Below are positions 17,491-24,982 of a stretch of DNA of 59,120 nucleotides, piece by piece. Position numbers and translations under genes: made by a program. Each line of letters opens with the position of its first letter. Positions within the stretch are counted from its first letter, which is position 1. The DNA comes from JALQUL01 sp964556425 (GTDB lineage: Bacteria > Pseudomonadota > Gammaproteobacteria > Burkholderiales > Burkholderiaceae_C), in contig CAZKWC010000012.1 in the NCBI GenBank assembly GCA_964556425.1, positions 1 to 59,120 of the forward strand, written 5' to 3'. The notes beneath the pieces are model-generated. The model ran no database searches. It had not been told where the DNA came from and saw nothing but the letters and a program-made list of their open reading frames with translations.

Positions 17491-17880
17491 AAAATCTAGT
17501 GTGGGGTTGAGGAAACAAGTACAAAGGATTTGCACTCATAGAACTATTACCCAAATTAAATGGAGCTGAACATGCTAACTTCAAGCTAGATTAATATGTC
17601 TTTTAATAATAAATAACCCACCTAAATTCAATTTTTGGTATTATTGGGTAATGCCTAAGTACCACTTTGTAAGGTTTGAAACCAAACTACGACAAAAAAA
17701 GATTTTTACAGTCCGGCTTTTAGTGGTTCTCGTCGATTTGTCCATCTAACAAACTACAATTACACCTTTGACCAGTACTTACTGGTTATTTAGCTCTCTT
17801 CTTAAAACGACATCGTGTCTTTTATGAGGTTAGGAGTTCATTTTTTATTCATGCACATTTGTTGCTTAAAGTCATTCCCC

Positions 17881-18870
17881 ATGTCGGACCAAAATACATC
17901 TAATACCCCAGTTGTCGCCATCGATGAAAATCAACTTATCGTAGAGCGTCGTGAAAAACTCAATCAACTTCGCCAGCGTCAAGCACAGGGCCAGGGAGTT
18001 GCTTTTCCCAACGACTTTAAACCTGACACTAATGCAGAGCAACTTTTTGCTAATTATGCCGACAAGACTACCGAAGAGTTATTAGCTGCTAACGTAGTGG
18101 TAAAAGTAGCTGGTCGTATGATGCTTAAACGTGTAATGGGCAAAGCCAGCTTTGCAACATTACAAGATGCGTCTTTTGGTCCTAGCAATGGTCGTATTCA
18201 AGTTTATATAGCTCGTGACGAGGTCTCTGAACCTATTTACAATGATTTTAAACATTGGGACTTAGGCGATATTGTGGCTGCAGAAGGTCGCTTGTTTAAA
18301 ACTAAAACAGGTGAATTATCTATTCATGCTAGCCAAGTGCGTTTACTCACCAAAAGCTTGCGTCCTATGCCAGATAAGTTCCATGGTATTGCTGATCAAG
18401 AAGTGAAGTATCGTCANNNNNNNNNNNNNNNNNNNNNNNNNNNNNNNNNNNNNNNNNNNNNNNNNNNNNNNNNNNNNNNNNNNNNNNNNNNNNNNNNNNN
18501 NNNNNNNNNNNNNNNNTTTATTTGTGAGCATCCAGTAGAAATTTCTCCATTGGCTCGTGCCAGCGATAGCAACCCAGAAGTAACCGAGCGTTTTGAACTC
18601 TATATTACAGGTCGTGAGTTTGGCAACGGTTTTTCTGAGTTGAACGATGCAGAAGATCAAGCCAATCGTTTCCAATCACAAGTCAACGCCAAAGATAGCG
18701 GTGATGACGAAGCCATGTATTATGACCATGATTTTGTGCGCGCACTAGAATACGGCATGCCACCAACAGGTGGCTGTGGTATTGGTATTGACCGTCTCAT
18801 GATGTTGTTAACCGATAGCCCTAGCATTCGCGATGTGATTTTATTTCCAGCGCTAAAGCGTGAGGCATAA
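17881..18870 (+). CDS. lysS: Lysyl-tRNA synthetase, class II (interrupted by assembly gap)
   Basis: LysRS charges tRNA-Lys in the cytoplasm. The first 178 codons give the N-terminal extension, the OB-fold anticodon-binding domain (V-K-V-A-G-R-M-M-L-K-R, G-R-I-Q-V-Y-I) and the start of the catalytic core. After the gap the frame resumes at 18517 with F-I-C-E-H-P-V-E-I-S-P-L-A-R, E-L-N-D-A-E-D-Q and motif 3, G-I-G-I-D-R-L-M-M-L. Family length (about 500 aa) implies roughly 200 missing residues, so the gap hides about 600 bases, not 100. The frame change across the N run is therefore an artefact. The start at 17881 gives the family-like acidic N-terminus; an in-frame ATG at 17851 has a better-placed AGGAG and cannot be excluded. 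Confidence 0.95.
   Translation: MSDQNTSNTPVVAIDENQLIVERREKLNQLRQRQAQGQGVAFPNDFKPDTNAEQLFANYADKTTEELLAANVVVKVAGRMMLKRVMGKASFATLQDASFGPSNGRIQVYIARDEVSEPIYNDFKHWDLGDIVAAEGRLFKTKTGELSIHASQVRLLTKSLRPMPDKFHGIADQEVKYRXXXXXXXXXXXXXXXXXXXXXXXXXXXXXXXXXXFICEHPVEISPLARASDSNPEVTERFELYITGREFGNGFSELNDAEDQANRFQSQVNAKDSGDDEAMYYDHDFVRALEYGMPPTGGCGIGIDRLMMLLTDSPSIRDVILFPALKREA
18417..18516. other. Assembly gap (100 N) inside lysS
   Basis: Placeholder gap. Comparison with known LysRS length suggests about 600 bp are missing, including class II motifs 1 and 2. Confidence 0.99.
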
Positions 18871-18883
18871 AAAGTGAAATGAG

Positions 18884-18917
18884 AATAAGAGGTGGCATAA
18901 GCACCTCTTATTTTTCT
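18884..18917 (+). terminator. Intrinsic terminator of lysS
   Basis: AATAAGAGGTG and CACCTCTTATT form an 11-bp stem with a 7-nt loop, directly followed by TTT. It starts 14 nt past the lysS stop. Confidence 0.9.
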
Positions 18918-18967
18918 CACCCATTTAAAGTAATTGAACTTGTTGACCCACCATAGGAGCAATTCAG

Positions 18968-20014
18968 ATGCAAACTTTTAAGAATAAATATTGGTGCATC
19001 AAGAATTCGTGGGTATGTATAGTTATGGTGCTAATTTGGTGTTTGATTAGCGTCTATTTAAGTTATCAAGAGTGGCCAACGCATTGGCATGATGATAAAC
19101 GTTTTTTGCCAGAGGCATTTAGGAACTGGTTATTTTGGGCGAGCTGGTCAGTGCCCTTGCTTTTGATTTATAGCTTAATTGGTTTCTTTAAAAGTAAGAC
19201 CATTTTTAAAAAACTATTCTTTTTTTTGTTTTCTATATTTTTTTTGATTGCCTCGTGGGCTAGGTGTATAGAGCCCCAACTTTTAGTCCTTAAAAAAACC
19301 ACTATTGTCAATTTACCAGCCAACGTACAACCAGTCAAAATAGCCCTCGTATCGGATTTGCATTTGGGTTTGTATTATCGCTCGTGGCATTTAAATCAAT
19401 TGGTTAAAAAGTTAAACGAGTTACCTGTAGATGCCGTTTTTTTTGCCGGTGATTGGACCTACGAAACTGACTTAGACATGGTTCAAGCTTATTCGCCATT
19501 GGCACAAATCAAACACCGAAAATTTGGTGTTTTGGGTAACCATGATTTAAGAAAACCAGGACCCAATTTAGAATTACCACTGCGACATGCGTTGACGCAT
19601 AACGGAGTAGAGTTAATTGAAGGTAAAACCCTAGATTGGCTAGGCTGGCAAGTAGTGGGGATTGATGATTTATGGGGGGGTAAGCCCGAATACCAAGTAC
19701 CATATTTGTTAGCTCCAATAGTAGAAGAAGGAGCTAACCGCAGACTCGTACTAACTCATCAACCTGACACCATAGAACAATTTAAAGACAAAGCTGCATT
19801 TTTAACAATGGCGGGTCATACCCATGGTGGACAAATTCAGCTACCATGGTTAACTGAATGGAACCTAGAAATATTTTCAAGAAACCCATGGTATGACGGT
19901 TTGTATCATTTGCCTCAAACTCGTTTATTTGTGACCACAGGTGTAGGCATGACAGGCTTGCCAGCCCGATTTTTAACACCACCCAGAATAGATTTAATCA
20001 GCCTAGAGCATTAA
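18968..20014 (+). CDS. Membrane-anchored calcineurin-like metallophosphoesterase (YaeI-like)
   Basis: A 348-aa protein. Three hydrophobic segments in the first 110 residues (about 14-32, 54-70, 80-97) anchor a metallophosphoesterase domain. All five metal motifs are visible: S-D-L-H-L-G, A-G-D-W, G-N-H-D-L, L-T-H-Q-P-D and G-H-T-H-G-G-Q. Relatives such as YaeI act on phosphodiesters in lipids; the substrate here is not known. GGAG lies 8 nt before ATG 18968. The next gene, a serine hydrolase, follows 60 bp later on the same strand and may be co-transcribed. Confidence 0.88.
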   Translation: MQTFKNKYWCIKNSWVCIVMVLIWCLISVYLSYQEWPTHWHDDKRFLPEAFRNWLFWASWSVPLLLIYSLIGFFKSKTIFKKLFFFLFSIFFLIASWARCIEPQLLVLKKTTIVNLPANVQPVKIALVSDLHLGLYYRSWHLNQLVKKLNELPVDAVFFAGDWTYETDLDMVQAYSPLAQIKHRKFGVLGNHDLRKPGPNLELPLRHALTHNGVELIEGKTLDWLGWQVVGIDDLWGGKPEYQVPYLLAPIVEEGANRRLVLTHQPDTIEQFKDKAAFLTMAGHTHGGQIQLPWLTEWNLEIFSRNPWYDGLYHLPQTRLFVTTGVGMTGLPARFLTPPRIDLISLEH

Positions 20015-20074
20015 ATAATAAATTCAGCTTGAGTGTTAAATTAATAAAATGAACCAAAATAGGAATTGATTGTA

Positions 20075-21310
20075 ATGTCATTAACTCAAGCGCCAATAGT
20101 AGCCCAAGAGATGGGTTTTTGTCCGCAGCGTCTATCGCTTATTAATCAACATTTCGAGCCTTATGTGCAAGACGGCCGTTTACCCGGTTTTACCTTATCG
20201 GTGTCTAGAAAAGGACAAGTTGTGCATCAGCACACTTACGGCATGGCTGATATAGAAGCAGGCATTACAACACAAGAAGACACTATTTATCGGATTTATT
20301 CGATGACCAAACCAGTCACCACTGTGGCACTATTAATGTTAATGGAACAGGGTAAATTACAGCTGACCGATTTGGTGAGTGACTACATTCCTAGTTTTGC
20401 GCGCACCAAGGTTTGGCGCTCTGGTTCAACCGCCAAACCTATTTTAGATGGTCAGACTGAGCCCATGCGTGTTTGGCATTTATTAACCCATATGTCAGGA
20501 TTGACTTACGGATTTTTTTATGCTCATGCGGTAGATGATTTGTACCGTAAAGATGGTTTAGAGTTTGGTGCGAGGGGAGCGAAAAATTTAGCTGAAGTAT
20601 GTGAGCGCTATGCTGCATTACCACTGTTATTTCAAGCCGGTAAATCTTGGAATTACAGTGTCGCAACAGATGTGGTGGGGCGCATTATAGAAATTATTTC
20701 TGGTCAAACCTTAGACCAGTTTTTTCAGAGCCATATTTTTCAACCATTGCAAATGAGTGACACGGCTTTTAGTGTGAGTCCTGACAAAGCACAGCGAGTT
20801 GCCGCACTGTATGGGGTCGGTGAGGCTGGCAAGGGACTGCGCCGTCTAGATGTGATGGGCAACGATGCTTTCAAAGAGCCGGTTTACCATTCGGGTGGGG
20901 GTGGTTTATTATCGACTCATCAAGACTACACACAGTTCTTGCGTATGCTAGAAAATAAAGGTCATTTGAATGGGGTGAGACTTTTATCGCCAAGCACAAT
21001 AGCTTTAATGACTATGAATCACTTGCCTGATAACCAAGATGTAGCCACTTTTGGAACCAACGTGGGCGAAGAGGTAAGTTATGAAGGACTAGGTTTTGGA
21101 CTAGGTGTTTCTGTCGTAATTGATCAGGCTAAAACCCGTTCGACTTGTCCTGCAGGCACTTATGGCTGGGGAGGTGTGGCCAGTACCGTTTTTTGGGTCG
21201 ATCCGGTCAACCAAATCACGGCGCAATTTTATACGCAGTTATTACCATCAAGTACCTATCCAATAAGGCCATTTTTAAGGCAGTTGGTTTATCAGGCATT
21301 GGTGGATTAA
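20075..21310 (+). CDS. Serine hydrolase of the beta-lactamase/EstB family
   Basis: A 411-aa class C beta-lactamase-fold hydrolase. The nucleophile is in Y-S-M-T-K (S-x-x-K) near residue 85, the second motif is Y-S-V (Y-x-x) in W-N-Y-S-V-A-T-D, and the third is the W-G-G of Y-G-W-G-G-V-A-S-T. The W-H-L-L-T-H-M-S-G-L-T-Y block is typical of EstB-type esterases. No signal peptide is seen, so it is probably a cytoplasmic esterase rather than a beta-lactamase. ATG 20075 has AGGA 10 nt upstream; the TTG at 20066 overlaps that site. Confidence 0.88.
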   Translation: MSLTQAPIVAQEMGFCPQRLSLINQHFEPYVQDGRLPGFTLSVSRKGQVVHQHTYGMADIEAGITTQEDTIYRIYSMTKPVTTVALLMLMEQGKLQLTDLVSDYIPSFARTKVWRSGSTAKPILDGQTEPMRVWHLLTHMSGLTYGFFYAHAVDDLYRKDGLEFGARGAKNLAEVCERYAALPLLFQAGKSWNYSVATDVVGRIIEIISGQTLDQFFQSHIFQPLQMSDTAFSVSPDKAQRVAALYGVGEAGKGLRRLDVMGNDAFKEPVYHSGGGGLLSTHQDYTQFLRMLENKGHLNGVRLLSPSTIALMTMNHLPDNQDVATFGTNVGEEVSYEGLGFGLGVSVVIDQAKTRSTCPAGTYGWGGVASTVFWVDPVNQITAQFYTQLLPSSTYPIRPFLRQLVYQALVD

Positions 21311-21596
21311 AAATAAGAACATAAGAATCTAAGTAGTAAGTTTTGTCTCTTCTTTTCTTAGAAATACATGGCTATGCATGTTCAACAGCTATTTATTAAT
21401 TAAATTTGTTCTGATTGAAAAATAATTTTGCACTCTGCTGTTGTCTCATTAGTATTTACGGCAATAAATTACAGCGTCAGACCTCTTAAGAAACTTTTAA
21501 TTTTTGCAGTTTAGTATTAGTTTGAACCAAATTAACATTTATATATTTTAAATATAAATGTTAATTTAAGTTTATTTTTTACTAAAGGAAATTGAA

Positions 21597-22114
21597 ATGA
21601 AATTAAGCTCAATAGATTTTAAAAGCACATTATTGGTATTTATATCGGCAAGTGTTTTAGTCGCTTGTGGCGGTGGTGGAAGTACTACAGCAGATTCACC
21701 AGATGAGCCTGAGGTGACAACGCAGAATAAACCCGATAACGATAACGATAACGATAACGATAACGATAACGNNNNNNNNNNNNNNNNNNNNNNNNNNNNN
21801 NNNNNNNNNNNNNNNNNNNNNNNNNNNNNNNNNNNNNNNNNNNNNNNNNNNNNNNNNNNNNNNNNNNNNNNAACGATAACGCATCTTCACCAGCTACGCC
21901 TATACCCAATACTGCAGGTGTAACTGGTAAGACTTTATGGACAAATCATTGTGTATCTTGTCATGGAGGCGATTACGGCAAAGGAAGAAGCGGTAACTCA
22001 ACAATGAGTGCAATTGCTTCAAATAAAGGTGGTATGGGTGCATTGAATGGTGTAGTGAGCCTCGATATGGCTAATCAAATTGCAGTATTTACAGCAAGTC
22101 CAGGTTCTTACTAA
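21597..22114 (+). CDS. Monoheme cytochrome c lipoprotein with (DN)n linker (interrupted by gap)
   Basis: The N-terminus is a lipoprotein signal ending L-V-A-C-G-G-G-G. A Ser/Thr/Glu-rich stretch then enters a (Asp-Asn)n run encoded by (GATAAC)n, where the assembly breaks. Past the gap the frame resumes at 21872 and encodes a short cytochrome c domain with C-V-S-C-H-G (heme site) and candidate Met ligands in G-G-M-G or S-L-D-M. The frame shifts across 100 N, but the gap length is only a placeholder. It is the first gene of a tightly spaced operon with tlpA-like, DUF4266, DUF3570, apbE-like and dsbD genes (8 nt to the next ORF). It likely anchors a heme at the periplasmic face for electron transfer. 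AAAGGAAATTGAA precedes the start. Confidence 0.82.
21735..21880. repeat. (GATAAC)n hexanucleotide tandem repeat spanning the gap
   Basis: Six perfect GATAAC units precede the gap and one and a half follow it, so the array is longer than shown. Six-base units keep the frame, so slippage would only change the length of the Asp-Asn linker. The array explains why the assembly failed here. Confidence 0.9.
21772..21871. other. Assembly gap (100 N) in the (GATAAC)n array
   Basis: Placeholder gap. For the cytochrome frame to be intact the true length must be 2 modulo 3. Confidence 0.99.
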
Positions 22115-22122
22115 AACTGAAA

Positions 22123-22617
22123 ATGAGATTAATATTTAATTTAATTTTCTCTGCTGTATTCTTCTTGCATGCGTCTTTAGCAATGGCTATTACTCCATAT
22201 GATACTGCACCTAGCTTTGAGTTGCCAAATGAAACAGGCGCACTAATTAAGCTTTCAAACTACCGAGGTAAACTAGTTTACTTAGATTTTTGGGCTTCTT
22301 GGTGTGGCCCTTGTAAACAGTCATTTCCTTGGCTTAATGAAATGCAACAAAAATATGGTAACAAAGGTCTAAATGTACTGGCAGTAAATTTAGATAACAA
22401 CACTGCAGACGCACTGGTTTTTTTAAAGGAGGTGCCTGCTAAATTTACAGTTGTTTATGACCCCAAAGCTATTACTCCAAAACTATTTTCTATTAAAGGA
22501 ATGCCCTCCAGTGCACTAATAGATGAGCAAGGAAAAGTATTATTTTTTCATACAGGTTTTAAGTCAGTTGACAAAGCTTTGTTAGAACAAGCCATTGTGA
22601 ATGCAATCAAAAAATAA
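22123..22617 (+). CDS. TlpA/ResA-like periplasmic thioredoxin
   Basis: A 164-aa exported thioredoxin-fold protein. A signal peptide (1-22, ending A-M-A) is followed by an AhpC/TSA-like TlpA domain with W-C-G-P-C-K (C61, C64) and a cis-Pro region K-G-M-P-S-S-A. The W-C-G-P-C-K motif indicates a reducing role. It would receive electrons from DsbD at the end of the same operon and reduce disulfides in a partner, plausibly the DUF4266 tail or the apocytochrome. The gene lies 8 nt after the cytochrome gene and 8 nt before DUF4266. Confidence 0.9.
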   Translation: MRLIFNLIFSAVFFLHASLAMAITPYDTAPSFELPNETGALIKLSNYRGKLVYLDFWASWCGPCKQSFPWLNEMQQKYGNKGLNVLAVNLDNNTADALVFLKEVPAKFTVVYDPKAITPKLFSIKGMPSSALIDEQGKVLFFHTGFKSVDKALLEQAIVNAIKK

Positions 22618-22625
22618 GGTAAAGA

Positions 22626-22853
22626 ATGAAGTCAATTATTTATAAATTAGCACTGATGGTAACTGTTTTGCTTAGTTCTGCTTGCGCAACCTTAAAGCCT
22701 GTACAAGCTTGGGAAAAGGGAGACTTAGCCAAGCCTGAAATGACATTTGAATCTGATGTTTTGGAAGCTCAATTTTCCGAGCATATTTATTTTAGCCGTG
22801 AAGCGGCTAATGGTGGAGCAGGTGTTGGTGGCGGAGGCTGTGGTTGTAATTAA
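22626..22853 (+). CDS. DUF4266 small lipoprotein with C-terminal GGGGCGCN
   Basis: A 75-aa lipoprotein. The lipobox L-S-S-A-C puts the lipidated Cys at 20. The family core P-V-x-A-W-E-K-G-x-L-A-K-P-E-M is at 25-39, with H-I-Y-F-S-R-E at 53-59. The protein ends in a Gly-rich tail with C72 and C74 and a terminal Asn. Little is known of the family; it occurs with DUF3570. The exposed C-x-C tail could bind a metal or be a substrate of the TlpA-like thioredoxin or another modifying enzyme. That function is inference. It is very short, so automated annotation can miss it; the lipobox and motif make it real. Confidence 0.88.
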   Translation: MKSIIYKLALMVTVLLSSACATLKPVQAWEKGDLAKPEMTFESDVLEAQFSEHIYFSREAANGGAGVGGGGCGCN

Positions 22854-22866
22854 CCGCTTTTAAAAT

Positions 22867-23985
22867 ATGAAAAAGATCAAACATTCAAGTACTGGAGTGG
22901 GTTTATTATTAGCCGCTTGTGCCTTGCCGGGTTTATTGCCAAGCTTAGCAATAGCTGAAACCATTCCAGAAAAATCGCTTATTAGTGCCAAAATAATGAG
23001 CTATAACCAAGATCAGGCTGATGGCAGTATAGTCAATCAATCTGAAGTGAGTTCGCCTGCAATTTATTTGGCAATTCCAGTTGCCGGTCAATGGTTGGTA
23101 GAGGGATCAATCACTCATGACAACGTTTCAGGTGCATCACCACGCTACCATACCAGCGGTGCTTCGCATATGTCAGATGAACGTGTTGCGACCAACGTAA
23201 GGGTCAAACGTTATTTTGCCAAGTCTACTCTCGCTGCAGGTGTGGCTTATTCAACAGAGAACGATTATCAGTCAACCGCACTGTCAATTGCTGCCACTAG
23301 TTCTTCACTGGATAATAACACCACTTGGTCTGCCGGGCTCGCATTTACCAACGACGAGATCAATCCTGTGAACCTTGTTGTAGTCGATGAAAAGCGTTCT
23401 AGCATTGAGTTACAAGCTGGAGTGACTCAGGTACTAACGCCAGTGGATATTGCGCAAATTTCGTTTACTTTTTCTGACGGCAATGGTTATTATTCCGATC
23501 CTTATAAACCATATGACGCTAGGCCTAGAGATCGTAGTTCGCAGCTTGTATTAATGAAGTGGAATCATCATTTTAAAGAGCTTAATTTATCTTCCAAGGC
23601 GAGCTATAGGTTTTATACAGATAGTTTTGGTGTGAGTTCTAGTACGCTAGGATTGGAGTTGGTCAAACCGCTTGCAAACGGCTGGACTGTTACACCAAGC
23701 GTACGATATTTCACGCAAAATAAAGCGAATTTTTATTTTGATCCACCTTTTCCAAATGGTCAAAAAAATGGTTCTTATTACAGTACTGATCAGAGGTTAG
23801 CCAGTGTTGCTGGCTTGACCTTAGGTGCAAAGATTAGTAAACAACTAAGTCCTGATTCCTCTATCGACTTTAAACTTGAAACTTATCAACAAAATAAAAA
23901 TTTATTTTTAGGTTCTGGTGCAAGTCAGGGTTTATCAGATCTAAGAGCAACTATTTTCCAAATAGGTTATTCAGTTCGATTTTAA
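22867..23985 (+). CDS. DUF3570 outer-membrane beta-barrel-like protein
   Basis: A 372-aa exported protein. The signal peptide spans about 1-30 (ending A-I-A-E). The rest is a chain of alternating amphipathic strands and ends in G-Y-S-V-R-F, a terminal aromatic typical of outer-membrane barrels. Near the N-terminus it carries D-N-V-S-G-A-S (residues 85-91) and a second S-G-A-S (97-100). The first matches the D-x-x-[ST]-G-A-[TS] pattern where ApbE enzymes attach FMN in NqrC and RnfG. Whether it is flavinylated is untested. It sits 13 nt after DUF4266 and 32 nt before apbE. The family has no established function. Confidence 0.85.
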   Translation: MKKIKHSSTGVGLLLAACALPGLLPSLAIAETIPEKSLISAKIMSYNQDQADGSIVNQSEVSSPAIYLAIPVAGQWLVEGSITHDNVSGASPRYHTSGASHMSDERVATNVRVKRYFAKSTLAAGVAYSTENDYQSTALSIAATSSSLDNNTTWSAGLAFTNDEINPVNLVVVDEKRSSIELQAGVTQVLTPVDIAQISFTFSDGNGYYSDPYKPYDARPRDRSSQLVLMKWNHHFKELNLSSKASYRFYTDSFGVSSSTLGLELVKPLANGWTVTPSVRYFTQNKANFYFDPPFPNGQKNGSYYSTDQRLASVAGLTLGAKISKQLSPDSSIDFKLETYQQNKNLFLGSGASQGLSDLRATIFQIGYSVRF

Positions 23986-24017
23986 TTATTTTTAAATGAA
24001 TAAAGAGTCAATTAGAG

Positions 24018-24923
24018 ATGAATCATTTAATGCAACAAATACAATTTAGAGCTTTAGGTGGTTTATGTCAAATTGACTTAATAAGTCAAAGTGGTGATTG
24101 TCCTATTGTTCAACTTGTAAAAAATGAGGTCGATAGGATTGAAAAAAAATACTCACGTTTTATACCTAATAGTGTAGTGGGAATGATCAATCATAATGCT
24201 GGAAGTGAATGGGTAGAGTGTGATGAGGAAACACTTGGACTAATTCAATATGCCTTTCATTTATATGAAATCAGTAATGGCCTATTTGACATCACATCCG
24301 GTGTTTTACGATCAGTTTGGAATTTTCAAGAAGCTAAAATCCCCTCTTCTGATAGTATAAAAAAAATATTACCCCTTATTGGCCTGAATTATTTGGAGCG
24401 CAATGGCTCAAAAGTTAAATTGGCAAAAAAAGGCATGCAAATTGATTTGGGTGGTATTGGTAAAGAATATGCAGTCGATAAAGTAACTGCCATTTTACAA
24501 AGTAACGGTATTGAGTCTGCATTAATTAATTTTGCTGGTGACCTAAGAGCAATTAATACATCCAAGCAAGTGCATCTATGGCATATAGGTATTCAAAATC
24601 CAAGATGTACTCAAGAGTCAGTGGCTTCCATTCCAGTAAAGCATGGTGCATTAACCACCAGTGGTGACTATGAGAGATATTTTGAGCTGAATCAAAAAAG
24701 ATACTGTCATATTTTAAATCCTAAAACTGCTTATCCAGTTCGTTATTGGCGTAGCGTAACTGTATTGGCGCCACTAACGATTGCTGCAGGGGCTACCTCT
24801 ACGATAGCAATGTTATTAGAAAAAAATGGCCTTGAATTTTTAAGGAACTCTGGTTTTGCCTATTTAGCAATTGACCACAAGGGTCAAATTTATAAAAGTG
24901 ACATAAATAGCGGTATCAACTAG
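24018..24923 (+). CDS. apbE: ApbE-like FAD:protein FMN transferase, divergent
   Basis: A 301-aa ApbE-family protein. ApbE moves FMN from FAD to a Thr/Ser of target proteins with Mg2+. Conserved parts are the F-D-I-T-S-G block near 90, I-D-L-G-G-I-G-K-E-Y-A-V-D at 142-154, N-F-A-G-D-L at 171-176, T-S-G-D-Y-E-R-Y at 214-221 and H-I-L-N-P-K-T-A-Y-P at 231-240. Two things are odd. There is no signal peptide, and a stop at 23997 in frame excludes an N-terminal extension, so it seems cytoplasmic. The usual A-D-A-x-x-T Mg/FAD site reads A-A-G-A-T-S-T, with Gly258 where Asp is expected. It could be a subfamily specific to this operon. Confidence 0.85.
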   Translation: MNHLMQQIQFRALGGLCQIDLISQSGDCPIVQLVKNEVDRIEKKYSRFIPNSVVGMINHNAGSEWVECDEETLGLIQYAFHLYEISNGLFDITSGVLRSVWNFQEAKIPSSDSIKKILPLIGLNYLERNGSKVKLAKKGMQIDLGGIGKEYAVDKVTAILQSNGIESALINFAGDLRAINTSKQVHLWHIGIQNPRCTQESVASIPVKHGALTTSGDYERYFELNQKRYCHILNPKTAYPVRYWRSVTVLAPLTIAAGATSTIAMLLEKNGLEFLRNSGFAYLAIDHKGQIYKSDINSGIN

Positions 24924-24982
24924 TGCAAAAAATTGATCATATAAAGTTGCATGATCACTGCATAAAACAGAAAGAATGAAGA

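Noticed and set aside
20075..21310. Serine hydrolase as an AmpC beta-lactamase
   Set aside because: No signal peptide and no K-T-G motif; the motifs fit EstB-type esterases better.
21685..21923. Overlapping ORFs with runs of X in the cytochrome region
   Set aside because: They arise from reading through the N gap in wrong frames; the frame after 21872 gives the heme motif and the proper stop at 22114.
24018..24923. ApbE-like protein as a thiamine-biosynthesis enzyme
   Set aside because: The old name reflects an indirect phenotype; the family transfers FMN, and the context is an envelope redox operon.
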